Assembly: GCF_027359575.1 (NCBI RefSeq)
Contig: NZ_CP114784.1
Coordinates: 1,859,819-1,923,818 of the forward strand
Direction of reading: 5' to 3'
DNA from: Prochlorococcus marinus str. MIT 0917
GTDB lineage: Bacteria > Cyanobacteriota > Cyanobacteriia > PCC-6307 > Cyanobiaceae
Length of the DNA stretch: 64,000 nt
The notes under the pieces are model-generated. The model searched no databases. It was not told where the DNA came from and saw nothing but the letters and a program-made list of their open reading frames with translations. The translations under genes were made by a program, and so were the position numbers. Below, in pieces: positions 51,488-60,429 of the stretch. The stretch's first letter is position 1, and every line of letters begins with the position of its first letter.

Positions 51488-52900
51488 ATGGCTAAAAAGT
51501 ATGATGCTGGAGTTAAGGAGTATAGAGATACTTACTTCACTCCTGATTACGTCCCCCTAGATACTGATCTACTAGCATGTTTTAAATGCACAGGTCAGGA
51601 AGGTGTACCAAAGGAAGAAGTTGCAGCAGCTGTTGCGGCTGAATCCTCTACAGGTACATGGTCAACAGTTTGGTCAGAATTACTTGTAGATCTTGAATTC
51701 TACAAAGGCCGCTGTTACCGCATTGAAGATGTCCCTGGTGACAAGGATGCCTTCTATGCATTTATTGCATATCCGTTAGACCTTTTTGAAGAAGGATCTA
51801 TAACTAACGTTTTGACATCACTTGTTGGAAACGTCTTTGGTTTTAAAGCCTTGCGACATCTTCGTCTTGAAGATATTCGCTTCCCAATGGCATTTATCAA
51901 GACCTGCGGCGGACCACCTAGTGGAATCGTAGTTGAACGTGATCGTCTTAATAAATACGGTCGTCCATTACTTGGTTGTACTATTAAGCCAAAACTTGGT
52001 CTTTCAGGTAAAAACTACGGTCGTGTTGTTTACGAATGCCTTCGTGGCGGTCTTGACCTAACTAAAGATGATGAGAATATCAATTCTCAGCCATTCCAGC
52101 GTTGGAGAGAGCGTTTTGAATTTGTTGCTGAAGCTGTAAAGCTAGCTCAACAGGAGACTGGTGAAGTTAAAGGTCACTACCTGAATTGCACAGCAACTAC
52201 TCCTGAAGAGATGTATAAGCGTGCTGAGTTCGCTAAAGAACTTGACATGCCAATCATCATGCATGACTACATCACTGGTGGTTTTACTGCTAATACTGGT
52301 CTTGCTAATTGGTGCCGTGAAAATGGCATGCTTCTTCATATTCACCGTGCTATGCATGCGGTTATCGACCGTCATCCTCAGCATGGTATCCACTTCAGAG
52401 TTCTTGCTAAGTGTTTGCGTCTATCTGGCGGAGATCAACTTCATACAGGAACAGTTGTTGGAAAACTAGAAGGAGACCGTCAAACAACTCTCGGTTATAT
52501 CGATAACTTACGTGAATCCTTTGTTCCTGAAGACCGTACTCGCGGTAACTTCTTTGATCAAGATTGGGGTTCTATGCCTGGTGTATTTGCTGTGGCATCT
52601 GGTGGTATTCATGTTTGGCATATGCCAGCATTGCTTGCAATCTTTGGAGATGATTCATGTCTCCAGTTTGGAGGTGGTACTCATGGACACCCTTGGGGAT
52701 CAGCTGCTGGTGCGGCTGCGAACCGAGTAGCTCTAGAAGCATGTGTGAAAGCGCGTAATGCAGGTAGAGAAATCGAAAAAGAAAGTCGCGATATCCTTCT
52801 AGAAGCTGCAAAGCATAGCCCTGAATTGGCAATTGCTCTTGAGACATGGAAGGAGATTAAGTTCGAATTCGATACAGTCGATAAACTCGACGTTCAGTAG
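51488..52900 (+). CDS. cbbL: Rubisco large subunit, form IA
   Basis: Catalytic subunit of ribulose-1,5-bisphosphate carboxylase, 470 residues. The carbamylated lysine lies in [17 protein letters not shown], with the active-site lysine region [19 protein letters not shown] and the phosphate site [10 protein letters not shown]. Form IA is inferred from the alpha-carboxysome setting and sequence feel. AGGAG precedes ATG. Confidence 0.98.
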   Translation: MAKKYDAGVKEYRDTYFTPDYVPLDTDLLACFKCTGQEGVPKEEVAAAVAAESSTGTWSTVWSELLVDLEFYKGRCYRIEDVPGDKDAFYAFIAYPLDLFEEGSITNVLTSLVGNVFGFKALRHLRLEDIRFPMAFIKTCGGPPSGIVVERDRLNKYGRPLLGCTIKPKLGLSGKNYGRVVYECLRGGLDLTKDDENINSQPFQRWRERFEFVAEAVKLAQQETGEVKGHYLNCTATTPEEMYKRAEFAKELDMPIIMHDYITGGFTANTGLANWCRENGMLLHIHRAMHAVIDRHPQHGIHFRVLAKCLRLSGGDQLHTGTVVGKLEGDRQTTLGYIDNLRESFVPEDRTRGNFFDQDWGSMPGVFAVASGGIHVWHMPALLAIFGDDSCLQFGGGTHGHPWGSAAGAAANRVALEACVKARNAGREIEKESRDILLEAAKHSPELAIALETWKEIKFEFDTVDKLDVQ

Positions 52901-52909
52901 AAAAGATAA

Positions 52910-52972
52910 AGAGGTGACATTTTAAGTTGCCTCTAACTTTCTTAAATTCATCAGTCGATATTTAAATCGACT
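52910..52972 (+). promoter_or_regulatory. Two hairpins between cbbL and cbbS
   Basis: The first stem pairs AGAGGTGAC (52910-52918) with GTTGCCTCT (52926-52934), with two G-U wobbles. The second pairs AGTCGAT (52953-52959) with ATCGACT (52966-52972). They may protect or punctuate the polycistronic message. Neither has a strong T-run. Confidence 0.5.
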
Positions 52973-53000
52973 TTCACTCATTCACTAACTTAAGTTCACC

Positions 53001-53342
53001 ATGCCTTTCCAGAGCACAGTAGGTGACTATCAAACAGTCGCCACCCTGGAAACATTCGGCTTCTTACCGCCGATGACCCAGGACGAAATCTACGATCAAA
53101 TCGCTTATATCATTGCTCAGGGTTGGAGCCCAGTTATTGAGCATGTTCAACCAAGTGGTTCAATGCAGACCTATTGGTCTTATTGGAAATTACCTTTCTT
53201 TGGTGAGAAAGATTTAAATTTGGTTGTTAGCGAGTTAGAAGCTTGCCATAGAGCATATCCTGACCATCATGTTCGTATCGTTGGATATGACGCATATACA
53301 CAAAGTCAAGGTACTTGCTTTGTAGTTTTCCAAGGCCGCTAA
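53001..53342 (+). CDS. cbbS: Rubisco small subunit
   Basis: The 113-residue form I small subunit. FQSTVGDYQTVATLETFGFLPPMT, YWSYWKLPFFGE and VRIVGYDAYTQSQGTCFVVF are typical. It completes the L8S8 holoenzyme that is packed in the carboxysome. Contacts with CsoS2 N-terminal repeats span large and small subunits. Follows cbbL by 100 bases that hold two hairpins. Confidence 0.97.
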   Translation: MPFQSTVGDYQTVATLETFGFLPPMTQDEIYDQIAYIIAQGWSPVIEHVQPSGSMQTYWSYWKLPFFGEKDLNLVVSELEACHRAYPDHHVRIVGYDAYTQSQGTCFVVFQGR

Positions 53343-53363
53343 ATAATTAGGCTTTGATAAAAT

Positions 53364-53388
53364 TAGCCTCAAAAATTTTTTGGGGCTA
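53364..53388 (+). terminator. Terminator-like hairpin between cbbS and csoS2
   Basis: TAGCC (53364-53368) pairs with GGCTA (53384-53388) and an inner CAAAAA/TTTTTG segment extends the stem. It resembles a partial terminator that would lower csoS2 expression relative to Rubisco. Confidence 0.45.
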
Positions 53389-53442
53389 GTCATTCTTTAG
53401 AGAATTTTAATTTATTTTTTGTAACCTCTCCATTGGGTTGAT

Positions 53443-55830
53443 ATGGCAAAACAAACAAGTCGACAATTAGTTCTTGAACGCCGCCAGGCTCTAAGTCAAG
53501 GAGGTAAAAATGCTTCTGTTAAAGGCTCTACGGCTAATAGAGTGCGTTCTTCTGGTGATGCGAGAGCTACGAGGACAAACTCTGGTTTTGTGAAACCCAA
53601 TAAATCTATGGCTAATTCAAATAATTCTTCCTCTCAACCAAGTACTAGTAGTTTTCAATTAAGTACTTCTGGTAGCTCAAGTAGTTCAAGATCATATAGA
53701 AGTTCTGTAGCACAACCAAGTCGTCAACTTGTTATTGCAAGAAGAGAAGCATTGTCACGTAGAGGAAAATCTGCAGATAATAGTAAAGATATAACTCGAG
53801 TTGATGTTGAGAGGAAAAAGGTTCAAAACTCTCCTTCTTATGAACCAAAAAAGGCTGAACATTGTTGTCCAGAATGTGAGCAAAAATCTTTACAGGAGAC
53901 TAGTAATACAATTTCAAAGCCAGAAGTCAGCTTGAAATTAAATAAAAGAGCAAGTGATCACCGTTCAACTGTTAAAAGAAAAGCAATTACGAATTCAAGT
54001 AGAGCTTTTGTCCTGGCTCGAAGAGAAGCCTTATCAAAGCACGGTAAATCTGCTGGAAAACAACCAACAACAGCTGCATCTGTTGCGAGGCAAGGTAATC
54101 CAGATCTAACAACTAAGGAAATAGCTCAAAGAGTAAGAGAACTTAAAAGTAAAACTGGTGCAACTGGATCAAAACGTACTTCAGTAACTCGACCTTGTGG
54201 TCCCAATAAAAATGGTGCAAAGCAAAATGCTAGTGCTCCTGATGCTCATTGGAAAGTAGGAATGAGTGAGACCGCAACTGGTCAACTTGTTACTGGAACT
54301 CAAGCAAATAGATCTATAAAAACTACTGGTAATGAAGCAAGTACTTGCCGATCAATAACAGGTACTCAGTATCTTGGTTCAGAAGTTATTGATTCTTTCT
54401 GTAATGGTTCAAATACTCCTATAAGCCAGCCAGCAAAAGTAGGTGTTACGAATACAACTCATGGAAATTTAGTAACGGGTAACGAGGTTGGTAGATCAGA
54501 AAAAGTTACTGGTGATGAGCCTGGTACTTGTAAAAACCTTACTGGTACAGAATATATTTCTGCTAATCAATCCAATCAGTATTGCGGAGGAGTTAACCCT
54601 TCACCATCAAAAATTGGCTATAGCCAAACTATTGATGGTCAAAATGTCAGTGGAACTATGACAGGAAGGTCAGCTTTAGTTACCGGAAATGAAGCAGGAT
54701 CAAATAAAGGTTTAACTGGCGATCAGTATTTAGGTTCTGATCCACTACCTTCTGGTAGACCAGCAGAAAAGGTTAGCTCATTAACTACAATTCGTGGGAC
54801 CGGAGTAACTGGCACTGATGTCTCGAGAAAAGAGAATGTTACTGGCAATGAGGCTGGTAGTTGTAAGAATGTGACGGGAGATGAGTATGTGGGCTCTGGG
54901 CAATATGATGCTTTTTGTGGAAGCAAGCCTGCTCCTGATCCAGGAAAAGTTGGTCTAAGTATTACTAATAAAACTCAATCTGTTAGTGGAACTATGACAG
55001 GAAGATCGCAGCTTGTAACAGGAGATGAACCTGGTACTTGTAAAGCAGTAACAGGTACTCCCTATGCTGGACTGGAGCAAGCAAATCAGTGGTGTGATAA
55101 AGCAGCTTCTTCAGAGATAGAAGCTAGAACTCCTAGAAAAGTTGCTACTCCTGGAGCAAGATTGACTGGTCAGCAGCCAGGTATAGGTGGGAAAATGACA
55201 GGTGCTCATAAAGGTGCCTGTGAGCCTTTAACTGGAACTCCATATGTTGGCGGTGATCAATTGGTAGATAATTGTGGTTTATCAAATATTCCCGAAGGTT
55301 ATGCTCACCAGGAAAATACTGAAAAAGCAGCTGCATGGACAAGTTTCAGCGTGAAATCTCCAGCAAGGCAAGCTCATATTCAAAATGAAATAAATGCAGG
55401 TGTAACAGGTACGAGCTACGAAGATAGCTCAAGAATTACTGGCCCATTCGACATGGCTGCAAATAAAGTGACTGGTACTGAACAATTTCGCTTTGACAGA
55501 AAACCATCAAATTCTCAGAATAATAAAGTTGATCAAATAGTCAATGAAGAAGCTAAGCAACGCCCAACCTCACAAATAACAGGAGAAGGACAATCTGCAG
55601 GATTGAATATAACTGGTGATGATTGGGCTAGAGGAGAACATGTCACTGGAACAGAAGGTGCCTCTGCTAAGCGTAGAAATCCTTCACGTCCAGGACCAAT
55701 GAGTGCAATGAAAGCATCTGAATTAAAGAGAAACGAAGAAGTTCCTGAACCAGATTTCCTAATCACTGGCTCTAGTGGTAACACAAGGGATGGTCAACTG
55801 GTTACTTTCTCTGGTGGAGCAAGGGGTTAA
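53443..55830 (+). CDS. csoS2: Carboxysome scaffold protein CsoS2
   Basis: Intrinsically disordered scaffold of 795 residues linking Rubisco to shell. Three N-terminal Rubisco-binding repeats are visible (RQLVLERRQALSQGGK, RQLVIARREALSRRGK, RAFVLARREALSKHGK). About six M-repeats follow (roughly residues 270-610), each with two or three VTG/ITG/LTG motifs and paired cysteines; the third lacks the final cysteine. The C-terminal shell-binding region follows. An AEHCCPECEQ cysteine cluster lies near residue 140. An in-frame A-AAA-AAG heptamer (53847-53853) precedes it. Confidence 0.96.
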   Translation: MAKQTSRQLVLERRQALSQGGKNASVKGSTANRVRSSGDARATRTNSGFVKPNKSMANSNNSSSQPSTSSFQLSTSGSSSSSRSYRSSVAQPSRQLVIARREALSRRGKSADNSKDITRVDVERKKVQNSPSYEPKKAEHCCPECEQKSLQETSNTISKPEVSLKLNKRASDHRSTVKRKAITNSSRAFVLARREALSKHGKSAGKQPTTAASVARQGNPDLTTKEIAQRVRELKSKTGATGSKRTSVTRPCGPNKNGAKQNASAPDAHWKVGMSETATGQLVTGTQANRSIKTTGNEASTCRSITGTQYLGSEVIDSFCNGSNTPISQPAKVGVTNTTHGNLVTGNEVGRSEKVTGDEPGTCKNLTGTEYISANQSNQYCGGVNPSPSKIGYSQTIDGQNVSGTMTGRSALVTGNEAGSNKGLTGDQYLGSDPLPSGRPAEKVSSLTTIRGTGVTGTDVSRKENVTGNEAGSCKNVTGDEYVGSGQYDAFCGSKPAPDPGKVGLSITNKTQSVSGTMTGRSQLVTGDEPGTCKAVTGTPYAGLEQANQWCDKAASSEIEARTPRKVATPGARLTGQQPGIGGKMTGAHKGACEPLTGTPYVGGDQLVDNCGLSNIPEGYAHQENTEKAAAWTSFSVKSPARQAHIQNEINAGVTGTSYEDSSRITGPFDMAANKVTGTEQFRFDRKPSNSQNNKVDQIVNEEAKQRPTSQITGEGQSAGLNITGDDWARGEHVTGTEGASAKRRNPSRPGPMSAMKASELKRNEEVPEPDFLITGSSGNTRDGQLVTFSGGARG

Positions 55831-55837
55831 AAAGTAG

Positions 55838-57397
55838 ATGGCCTATCGTAATTTGGCCAAGAAATCTCTTCGTGGGCCAACAGCTCCTATGAAGAGATTT
55901 GTCGACCTAGAAAACCAGGGCTTGAATTCTGAAGTAATTAAGACTACTAATTCTTTCTCTGATGAAATAAAAACCATTAGCTCTTTTTCCAAGGATCATC
56001 CATTAACTAATTCTCAAGAAAATCAGAAGTTAAATCAATACGAAAAAAAGGTTAAAGGTCGATTTGATAATATTGTCCCTCTTCTAAAAAGAGTCTCTAG
56101 TCTTCAAAATGATTTGAATTTTGTAGAAAGAGCTCAAAATTTATGTCGCTCAGAATTAGGTTATGAATTACCACTGCACATACTTGAAAAGGCGTGGGTT
56201 GGAAGTGTTGATATAAGTGCCTTGTTTGCATGGTGTGTTTTTCAATCACACCAATTAACGAGTAATGAATTTTTTAATTCAGATCCAATAGAGGGATCTG
56301 AAAATAGTCAATATGCTAAATCTTTTCAGTCATTTCTCTATCAATGTGGCTTTCATCTTTTAGATATAACTCCTTGTGCAGATGGTCGATTAGCTCATGC
56401 TATTTCTTATGCATTACGTATACCTTTTAGCTCTGTTAGGAGGCGTTCTCATGCAGGTGCACTATTTAATATTGAAAAAACAGTTAATCGTTGGATTAAA
56501 ACCGAACATAGTAGATATAGAGAGTCAACTCCGAATTCTGCAACTGAGCCAACAAGATATTTAAAATCAGTAATCTATCATTTTAGTTCTGTTGATCCTA
56601 CACACCAAGGATGTGCTGCTCATGGTAGTAATGATGAATTAGCAGCATCAGAAGGCCTACAGCGATTATTGGATTTTAGGGAAGCAGTCGAAAATAGTTT
56701 TTGTTGTGGTGCCTCTGTTGATTTGCTTTTAATTGGAATTGATACTGATACAGATGCAATAAGAGTTCATACGCCTTCGAAAACCAATGAAGTTGATTTG
56801 AAATCATGGGTTTGTGCAAATGAAATATACAAAGAGACTCAATTTCTAAAAGCTGAAGAGGCTCTTCAAAAAATTCAAGAAAATATCAAAGGTGTTTGCC
56901 CTGGAGAAACAGATCCAAATATGGTTATGTTTATTACCCGACTCATTTCAAATAATATTTCTCAAATTGATTATGTAAAAAACTTTCACGATGGAAGTTA
57001 TAAAGATGCAGGTCATGCTGAGAGGTTTATTGGTGTAGGTATTGGTTTTAAAGAAGTTCACTTAAGGAATCTTACTTATTTTGCTCATTTGGAGACTGTT
57101 GAACAAGGAGCTCCTGATCTCGACGTCGGAGTGAAAATTTTTACAGGTCTAAATATCTCGAGAAGTTTACCAATCCCTATTGTTATTCGCTTTGATTACT
57201 CAGGTAGTGTCCCTCATGCTAGAAATAGAGCATTATCTGATTGTCATAGAATTAATGAGGCTATTAAGTCTCGTTATCGAGATTTAATCGATAATGGTTC
57301 ACTTCACACATTTCTTACTATTCGAGATCGAGATAAAAAGGCTCCTGCAGAAGTTGTAGGTTCTTCCCTCGATCCAGTCACTCAGGAGGCTCACTAA
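55838..57397 (+). CDS. csoSCA: Carboxysomal carbonic anhydrase CsoSCA (CsoS3)
   Basis: Beta-like zinc carbonic anhydrase of the carboxysome lumen, 519 residues, supplying CO2 from bicarbonate. Candidate zinc-site and catalytic segments are TPCADGRLAHAIS, CAAHGSNDELAAS and ENSFCCGASVD; I did not align them residue by residue. Basic disordered N-terminus (about 1-50) may dock to Rubisco. Seven bases after csoS2 and directly abutting csoS4A. Confidence 0.95.
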   Translation: MAYRNLAKKSLRGPTAPMKRFVDLENQGLNSEVIKTTNSFSDEIKTISSFSKDHPLTNSQENQKLNQYEKKVKGRFDNIVPLLKRVSSLQNDLNFVERAQNLCRSELGYELPLHILEKAWVGSVDISALFAWCVFQSHQLTSNEFFNSDPIEGSENSQYAKSFQSFLYQCGFHLLDITPCADGRLAHAISYALRIPFSSVRRRSHAGALFNIEKTVNRWIKTEHSRYRESTPNSATEPTRYLKSVIYHFSSVDPTHQGCAAHGSNDELAASEGLQRLLDFREAVENSFCCGASVDLLLIGIDTDTDAIRVHTPSKTNEVDLKSWVCANEIYKETQFLKAEEALQKIQENIKGVCPGETDPNMVMFITRLISNNISQIDYVKNFHDGSYKDAGHAERFIGVGIGFKEVHLRNLTYFAHLETVEQGAPDLDVGVKIFTGLNISRSLPIPIVIRFDYSGSVPHARNRALSDCHRINEAIKSRYRDLIDNGSLHTFLTIRDRDKKAPAEVVGSSLDPVTQEAH

Positions 57398-57673
57398 ATG
57401 CTCATTTGTAAAGTTCTCAAACCACTTGTCTCAACCAATCGTATTCCAGGCTTTGAACATAAGCATTTACAGGTTGTATTAGACGGTAGCTCAAAAAAAG
57501 TTGCTGTTGATGCTGTTGGATGTAAACCAGATGATTGGGTTATATGTGTAGGAAGTTCTGCCGCTCGCGAAGCTGCAGGTAGTAAGTCTTATCCAAGTGA
57601 TTTAACTATTGTTGGTATTATTGATCATTGGGATCCAGAGACACAACAACAGATTTCTGGAGGAGCAAAGTAA
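57398..57673 (+). CDS. csoS4A: Carboxysome vertex pentamer protein CsoS4A
   Basis: The 91-residue bacterial microcompartment vertex protein (CcmL/EutN family) that caps icosahedral vertices. It opens with KVLKPLVSTNRIPGFEHK, has KVAVDAVGCKPDDWVICVGSSAAREA, and the terminal TIVGIIDHW. Starts right after the csoSCA stop codon and overlaps csoS4B by one base. Confidence 0.95.
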   Translation: MLICKVLKPLVSTNRIPGFEHKHLQVVLDGSSKKVAVDAVGCKPDDWVICVGSSAAREAAGSKSYPSDLTIVGIIDHWDPETQQQISGGAK

Positions 57674-57924
57674 TGGAGATTATGCAAGTTATGGGCCGCT
57701 TGGTATGTACACAGAGAGTGGAAGGGCTAGGACACATGCACTTAAGAATATTGTGCAATAACAAAGGGAAAAGACTTGTGGCTGTTGATCCTGTCGGTGC
57801 TAGAGAAGGTAATTGGGTTTTTACCGCAACAGGAACCGCGGCGAGGTGGGGATGCCCAGACCCCAATGTTCAAACTGATTTAACTATTGGTGGGATTATT
57901 GATAATTGGTCACCCGATGAATAA
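57673..57924 (+). CDS. csoS4B: Carboxysome vertex pentamer protein CsoS4B
   Basis: The second vertex pentamer protein, 83 residues, with MGRLVCTQRVEGLGHMHLRIL, LVAVDPVGAREGNWVFTATG and DLTIGGIIDNW. A longer frame opens at 57628, but the TAATG overlap with csoS4A at 57671-57675 makes ATG 57673 the natural start. Paired with csoS4A, consistent with one operon. Confidence 0.93.
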   Translation: MEIMQVMGRLVCTQRVEGLGHMHLRILCNNKGKRLVAVDPVGAREGNWVFTATGTAARWGCPDPNVQTDLTIGGIIDNWSPDE

Positions 57925-57969
57925 TTTGATCACTGTTCAATAAAGCTTAATTTTATAAATTCCTAAACT

Positions 57970-58518
57970 ATGACTAACTCTTCAAATCGTCGATCAAAAA
58001 GTAGTAATAAAAATACTAAACCTAAAGATCAGGTTGTTGATGTTACTCCTTTGAATTCAACAGGGCAACCAAAAACTTCTTCTGAAATTAAGTCTCCGTC
58101 AAATGAAAATTCCTCTACTACTATAAAAACTACTACTTCTAAAAAAAATTCCAATGCTTCTGGGATTGGTGGATCATCCAAATCCCAAATTGGAAAAAAC
58201 AAAGGTTTCGAACCAAATTCAAATTTTGGAATTGCTTTAGGAATGATTGAAACTCGTGGACTAGTACCAGCAATAGAAGCAGCAGATGCAATGACTAAGG
58301 CTGCTGAAGTTAATTTGATCGTTAAGGAGCTTGTTGGTGGAGGATATGTAACAGTAATGGTTCGTGGTGAAACTGGCGCTGTAAATGCTTCCGTGAGAGC
58401 AGGTGCTGATGCTTGTGAGCGAGTAGGGGATGGGTTAGTTGCTGCACATATAATTGCTCGACCTCATGTTGAGGTCGAGCCAGCATTGAAAGGAAGTGGA
58501 GCGAAAAGGAGAAGCTGA
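57970..58518 (+). CDS. csoS1E: Carboxysome shell protein CsoS1E-type (extended BMC)
   Basis: A 182-residue protein whose last 95 residues are a BMC domain nearly identical to CsoS1 (GIALGMIETRGLVPAIEAAD). It is preceded by an 85-residue Ser/Lys/Asn/Thr-rich, basic, probably disordered N-terminus. Extended CsoS1-like proteins are known as CsoS1E in some marine Synechococcus and low-light Prochlorococcus. The extension could face the lumen or cytosol and bind partners; this is inference. It lies 46 bases after csoS4B. Confidence 0.88.
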   Translation: MTNSSNRRSKSSNKNTKPKDQVVDVTPLNSTGQPKTSSEIKSPSNENSSTTIKTTTSKKNSNASGIGGSSKSQIGKNKGFEPNSNFGIALGMIETRGLVPAIEAADAMTKAAEVNLIVKELVGGGYVTVMVRGETGAVNASVRAGADACERVGDGLVAAHIIARPHVEVEPALKGSGAKRRS

Positions 58519-58593
58519 GTAATTTTTAATTAATAAATTATTTCTTCAATCAATTCACGATGTAGTAGCTTTTATAAAAGATAAGTTTTTTTC

Positions 58594-58857
58594 ATGGAAG
58601 GGTGGAGGCAAAAAAAAAGACCTGAGTCTCTAGAAAAAAGATTTGAATTTAAATCTTATGAAAAAAATAGAGATTTTCTTGATGCTCTAGGTGATTTTTG
58701 TGAGAAGGTCAATCGCTTTCCCGATATAAGTTTCGGGAAAACTTATGCAAATATAACTATCAGGCCTCTAGAAAATAATGAGAAAGAGGAAATATCAAAA
58801 GATGATCATGATTTTGCAAGTAAAATAGATTTTTTAAATAAACAACAAGAAAATTAA
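58594..58857 (+). CDS. acRAF-like Rubisco assembly factor (pterin-dehydratase fold)
   Basis: An 87-residue protein with the pterin-4a-carbinolamine-dehydratase-like fold: KRFEFKSYEKNRDFLDALGDF, then VNRFPDISFGKTYANITI. Carboxysome-linked members (acRAF) lack dehydratase activity and help fold Rubisco large subunits. The residue pattern and place at the operon end favour that role. Overlaps the convergent gene by 4 bases. Confidence 0.82.
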   Translation: MEGWRQKKRPESLEKRFEFKSYEKNRDFLDALGDFCEKVNRFPDISFGKTYANITIRPLENNEKEEISKDDHDFASKIDFLNKQQEN

Positions 58858-59129
58858 TCTTCCTCTTTTGGTTGCTCTAAATCTCGTTTTATTAATGCCA
58901 TTAGATAGGAGGGGGTTTTATATCTTCCTGGTAAACACCTATTAAGAGTCTCTAAGTGGCTCCAGCAAACAGTTCTTTGAATTTGATCAGAGGTACGACC
59001 TTGTTGCAAAAGCCTCCTAAGTGCTTTGCAGTAAAGAGGGTATCCTGCTTCTAGTTCGCCAATAGTCAACTTGGCAGTGGACATTATTTGATGCGAATCA
59101 ATTATTAATTTAGACAATAATGGGTCCAC
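58854..59129 (-). CDS. Small DUF3136-like protein
   Basis: A 91-residue protein with a conserved-looking core: LTIGELEAGYPLYCKALRRLL, then TVCWSHLETLNRCLPGRYK. It fits my memory of DUF3136, found in marine picocyanobacteria; function unknown. It overlaps the acRAF-like gene by 4 bases tail to tail. Confidence 0.65.
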   Translation of the reverse strand: MDPLLSKLIIDSHQIMSTAKLTIGELEAGYPLYCKALRRLLQQGRTSDQIQRTVCWSHLETLNRCLPGRYKTPSYLMALIKRDLEQPKEED

Positions 59130-59170
59130 TTAGCAAAGTGGCAAGGTTCTATTTAGTCACAATGTTGTTT

Positions 59171-59578
59171 TTACTTCTTGTTTTCTAACCAGGCTATGCA
59201 ATCTATCTCGATTTTTCCTCCTTTCGGAAGATTTGATACTTCAACGCAAGCTCTTGCGGGGCTTACTGTTTCGCTAAAAGTTTCTGCATAAATTTCATTT
59301 ACTTTTGCGAAATCATTTAAATCAGTTAAGTAAATGGTTGTTCTTATGACGTTTGAACTTTTTCCTCCAGCTGCTTTGACTACTGCGATCAAATTTTTTA
59401 GAACTTGTTTGGCTTCTTCTTCTATATCTCCATTCCCGATCATTTCGCCAGTTGAAGGATCTAAAGCAATTTGTCCTGAGCAATACAAAAAGTTTTCTAC
59501 CAAAATAGCTTGGTTGTAGGGGCCAACGGGTTTAGGCGCAAATTTTGTTTCGATTGGCTCTATCGCTGAACTTTTCAT
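59171..59578 (-). CDS. ridA: Rid-family enamine/imine deaminase
   Basis: YjgF/RidA-family protein of about 135 residues that hydrolyses reactive enamines from serine/threonine metabolism. KPVGPYNQAI, FCSGQIALDP-like CSGQIALDPSTG, VIRTTIYLTDLNDF (with the conserved arginine) and PARACVEVSNLPKGGKIEID match. A TTG seven codons upstream keeps the frame open, but ATG 59578 is the usual start. About 50 bases after gloB, so likely one unit. Confidence 0.92.
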   Translation of the reverse strand: MKSSAIEPIETKFAPKPVGPYNQAILVENFLYCSGQIALDPSTGEMIGNGDIEEEAKQVLKNLIAVVKAAGGKSSNVIRTTIYLTDLNDFAKVNEIYAETFSETVSPARACVEVSNLPKGGKIEIDCIAWLENKK

Positions 59579-59623
59579 GAATGATTCGTCTTGATTCAAG
59601 AGATTTGATACACAAATTGGAAT

Positions 59624-60379
59624 TTAACATTTCCAACAATCTTTGTGTCTCCTTAGAATTGTAAATTGATCTACATTTTCTGCTCTTAAAAATAGATTTG
59701 TTTTTCTTTCTTCTGATAGTGTTGATGGGAGACTAGGCATTCCTTTCTGAAGTTTATTTTGAATGAGCTTTAATCTTTCAATAATAGAAATATTTTCAGG
59801 TTCTAATGTTAAGGCCCACTTTAAGTTGTTTTCTGTATATTCATGAGCTGAGTATATTTTTGTATTTTTTGGAAGGGAATTTAGTTTATATAAACTTTGA
59901 AACATTTGAGTAGGAGTTCCTTCTAGTAGACGCCCACAACCTCCACCAAATAAGGTATCTCCAGGAAATAATATATTATACTTACTGGTTGCTTTTGATA
60001 TATAAAAAGCTATATGGTTGTTAGTGTGTCCATTTACTTCAATAACTTTAATCTCACTATCCATTAAACGAAAAATATCATTATCATCCACTGAAAAAGT
60101 TTGAAAAGGGATTCTTTTAAGTTCTTTTTTCGAAGCAATTACATTTGCATCCGGCCATCGTTTAATTAACTTTTGTGTCCCACCAATATGGTCATCATGA
60201 TGATGAGTTTGAAGAATAGCTTTTAATGTTAGGTCTTTTTCTGACAGCCATTTTTCTACTGGGCCAGAGATGGAAGGATCTACTACCACTGCATTGCAAT
60301 TGTGGACCCATACCCATACGATATTGTCCTGTAAGACAGTGATTGGGTAAATAGTGAACTCGCTTTTTTTCTCTAGCAT
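59624..60379 (-). CDS. gloB: Hydroxyacylglutathione hydrolase (glyoxalase II-like)
   Basis: Metallo-beta-lactamase-fold hydrolase of 251 residues, converting S-lactoylglutathione to lactate and glutathione. Metal-binding QTHHHDDHIGG is followed by EVNGHTNNHIAFY and FPGDTLFGGGCGRLLEG, then a C-terminal HEYTENNLKWA segment typical of glyoxalase II. All are intact. It is divergent from hisG. Confidence 0.93.
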   Translation of the reverse strand: MLEKKSEFTIYPITVLQDNIVWVWVHNCNAVVVDPSISGPVEKWLSEKDLTLKAILQTHHHDDHIGGTQKLIKRWPDANVIASKKELKRIPFQTFSVDDNDIFRLMDSEIKVIEVNGHTNNHIAFYISKATSKYNILFPGDTLFGGGCGRLLEGTPTQMFQSLYKLNSLPKNTKIYSAHEYTENNLKWALTLEPENISIIERLKLIQNKLQKGMPSLPSTLSEERKTNLFLRAENVDQFTILRRHKDCWKC

Positions 60380-60429
60380 TGTTTATCTAGTAAATGGAAT
60401 AGTTAAAGTCCACCCCAATAGTTTTTGAC

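Noticed and set aside
52142-52393. Open frames antisense or out of frame within cbbL
   Set aside because: They are shadows of a highly biased real gene and resemble no protein.
57628-57672. Longer start for csoS4B
   Set aside because: It would overlap most of the csoS4A end; the TAATG overlap at 57671-57675 gives a family-like N-terminus.
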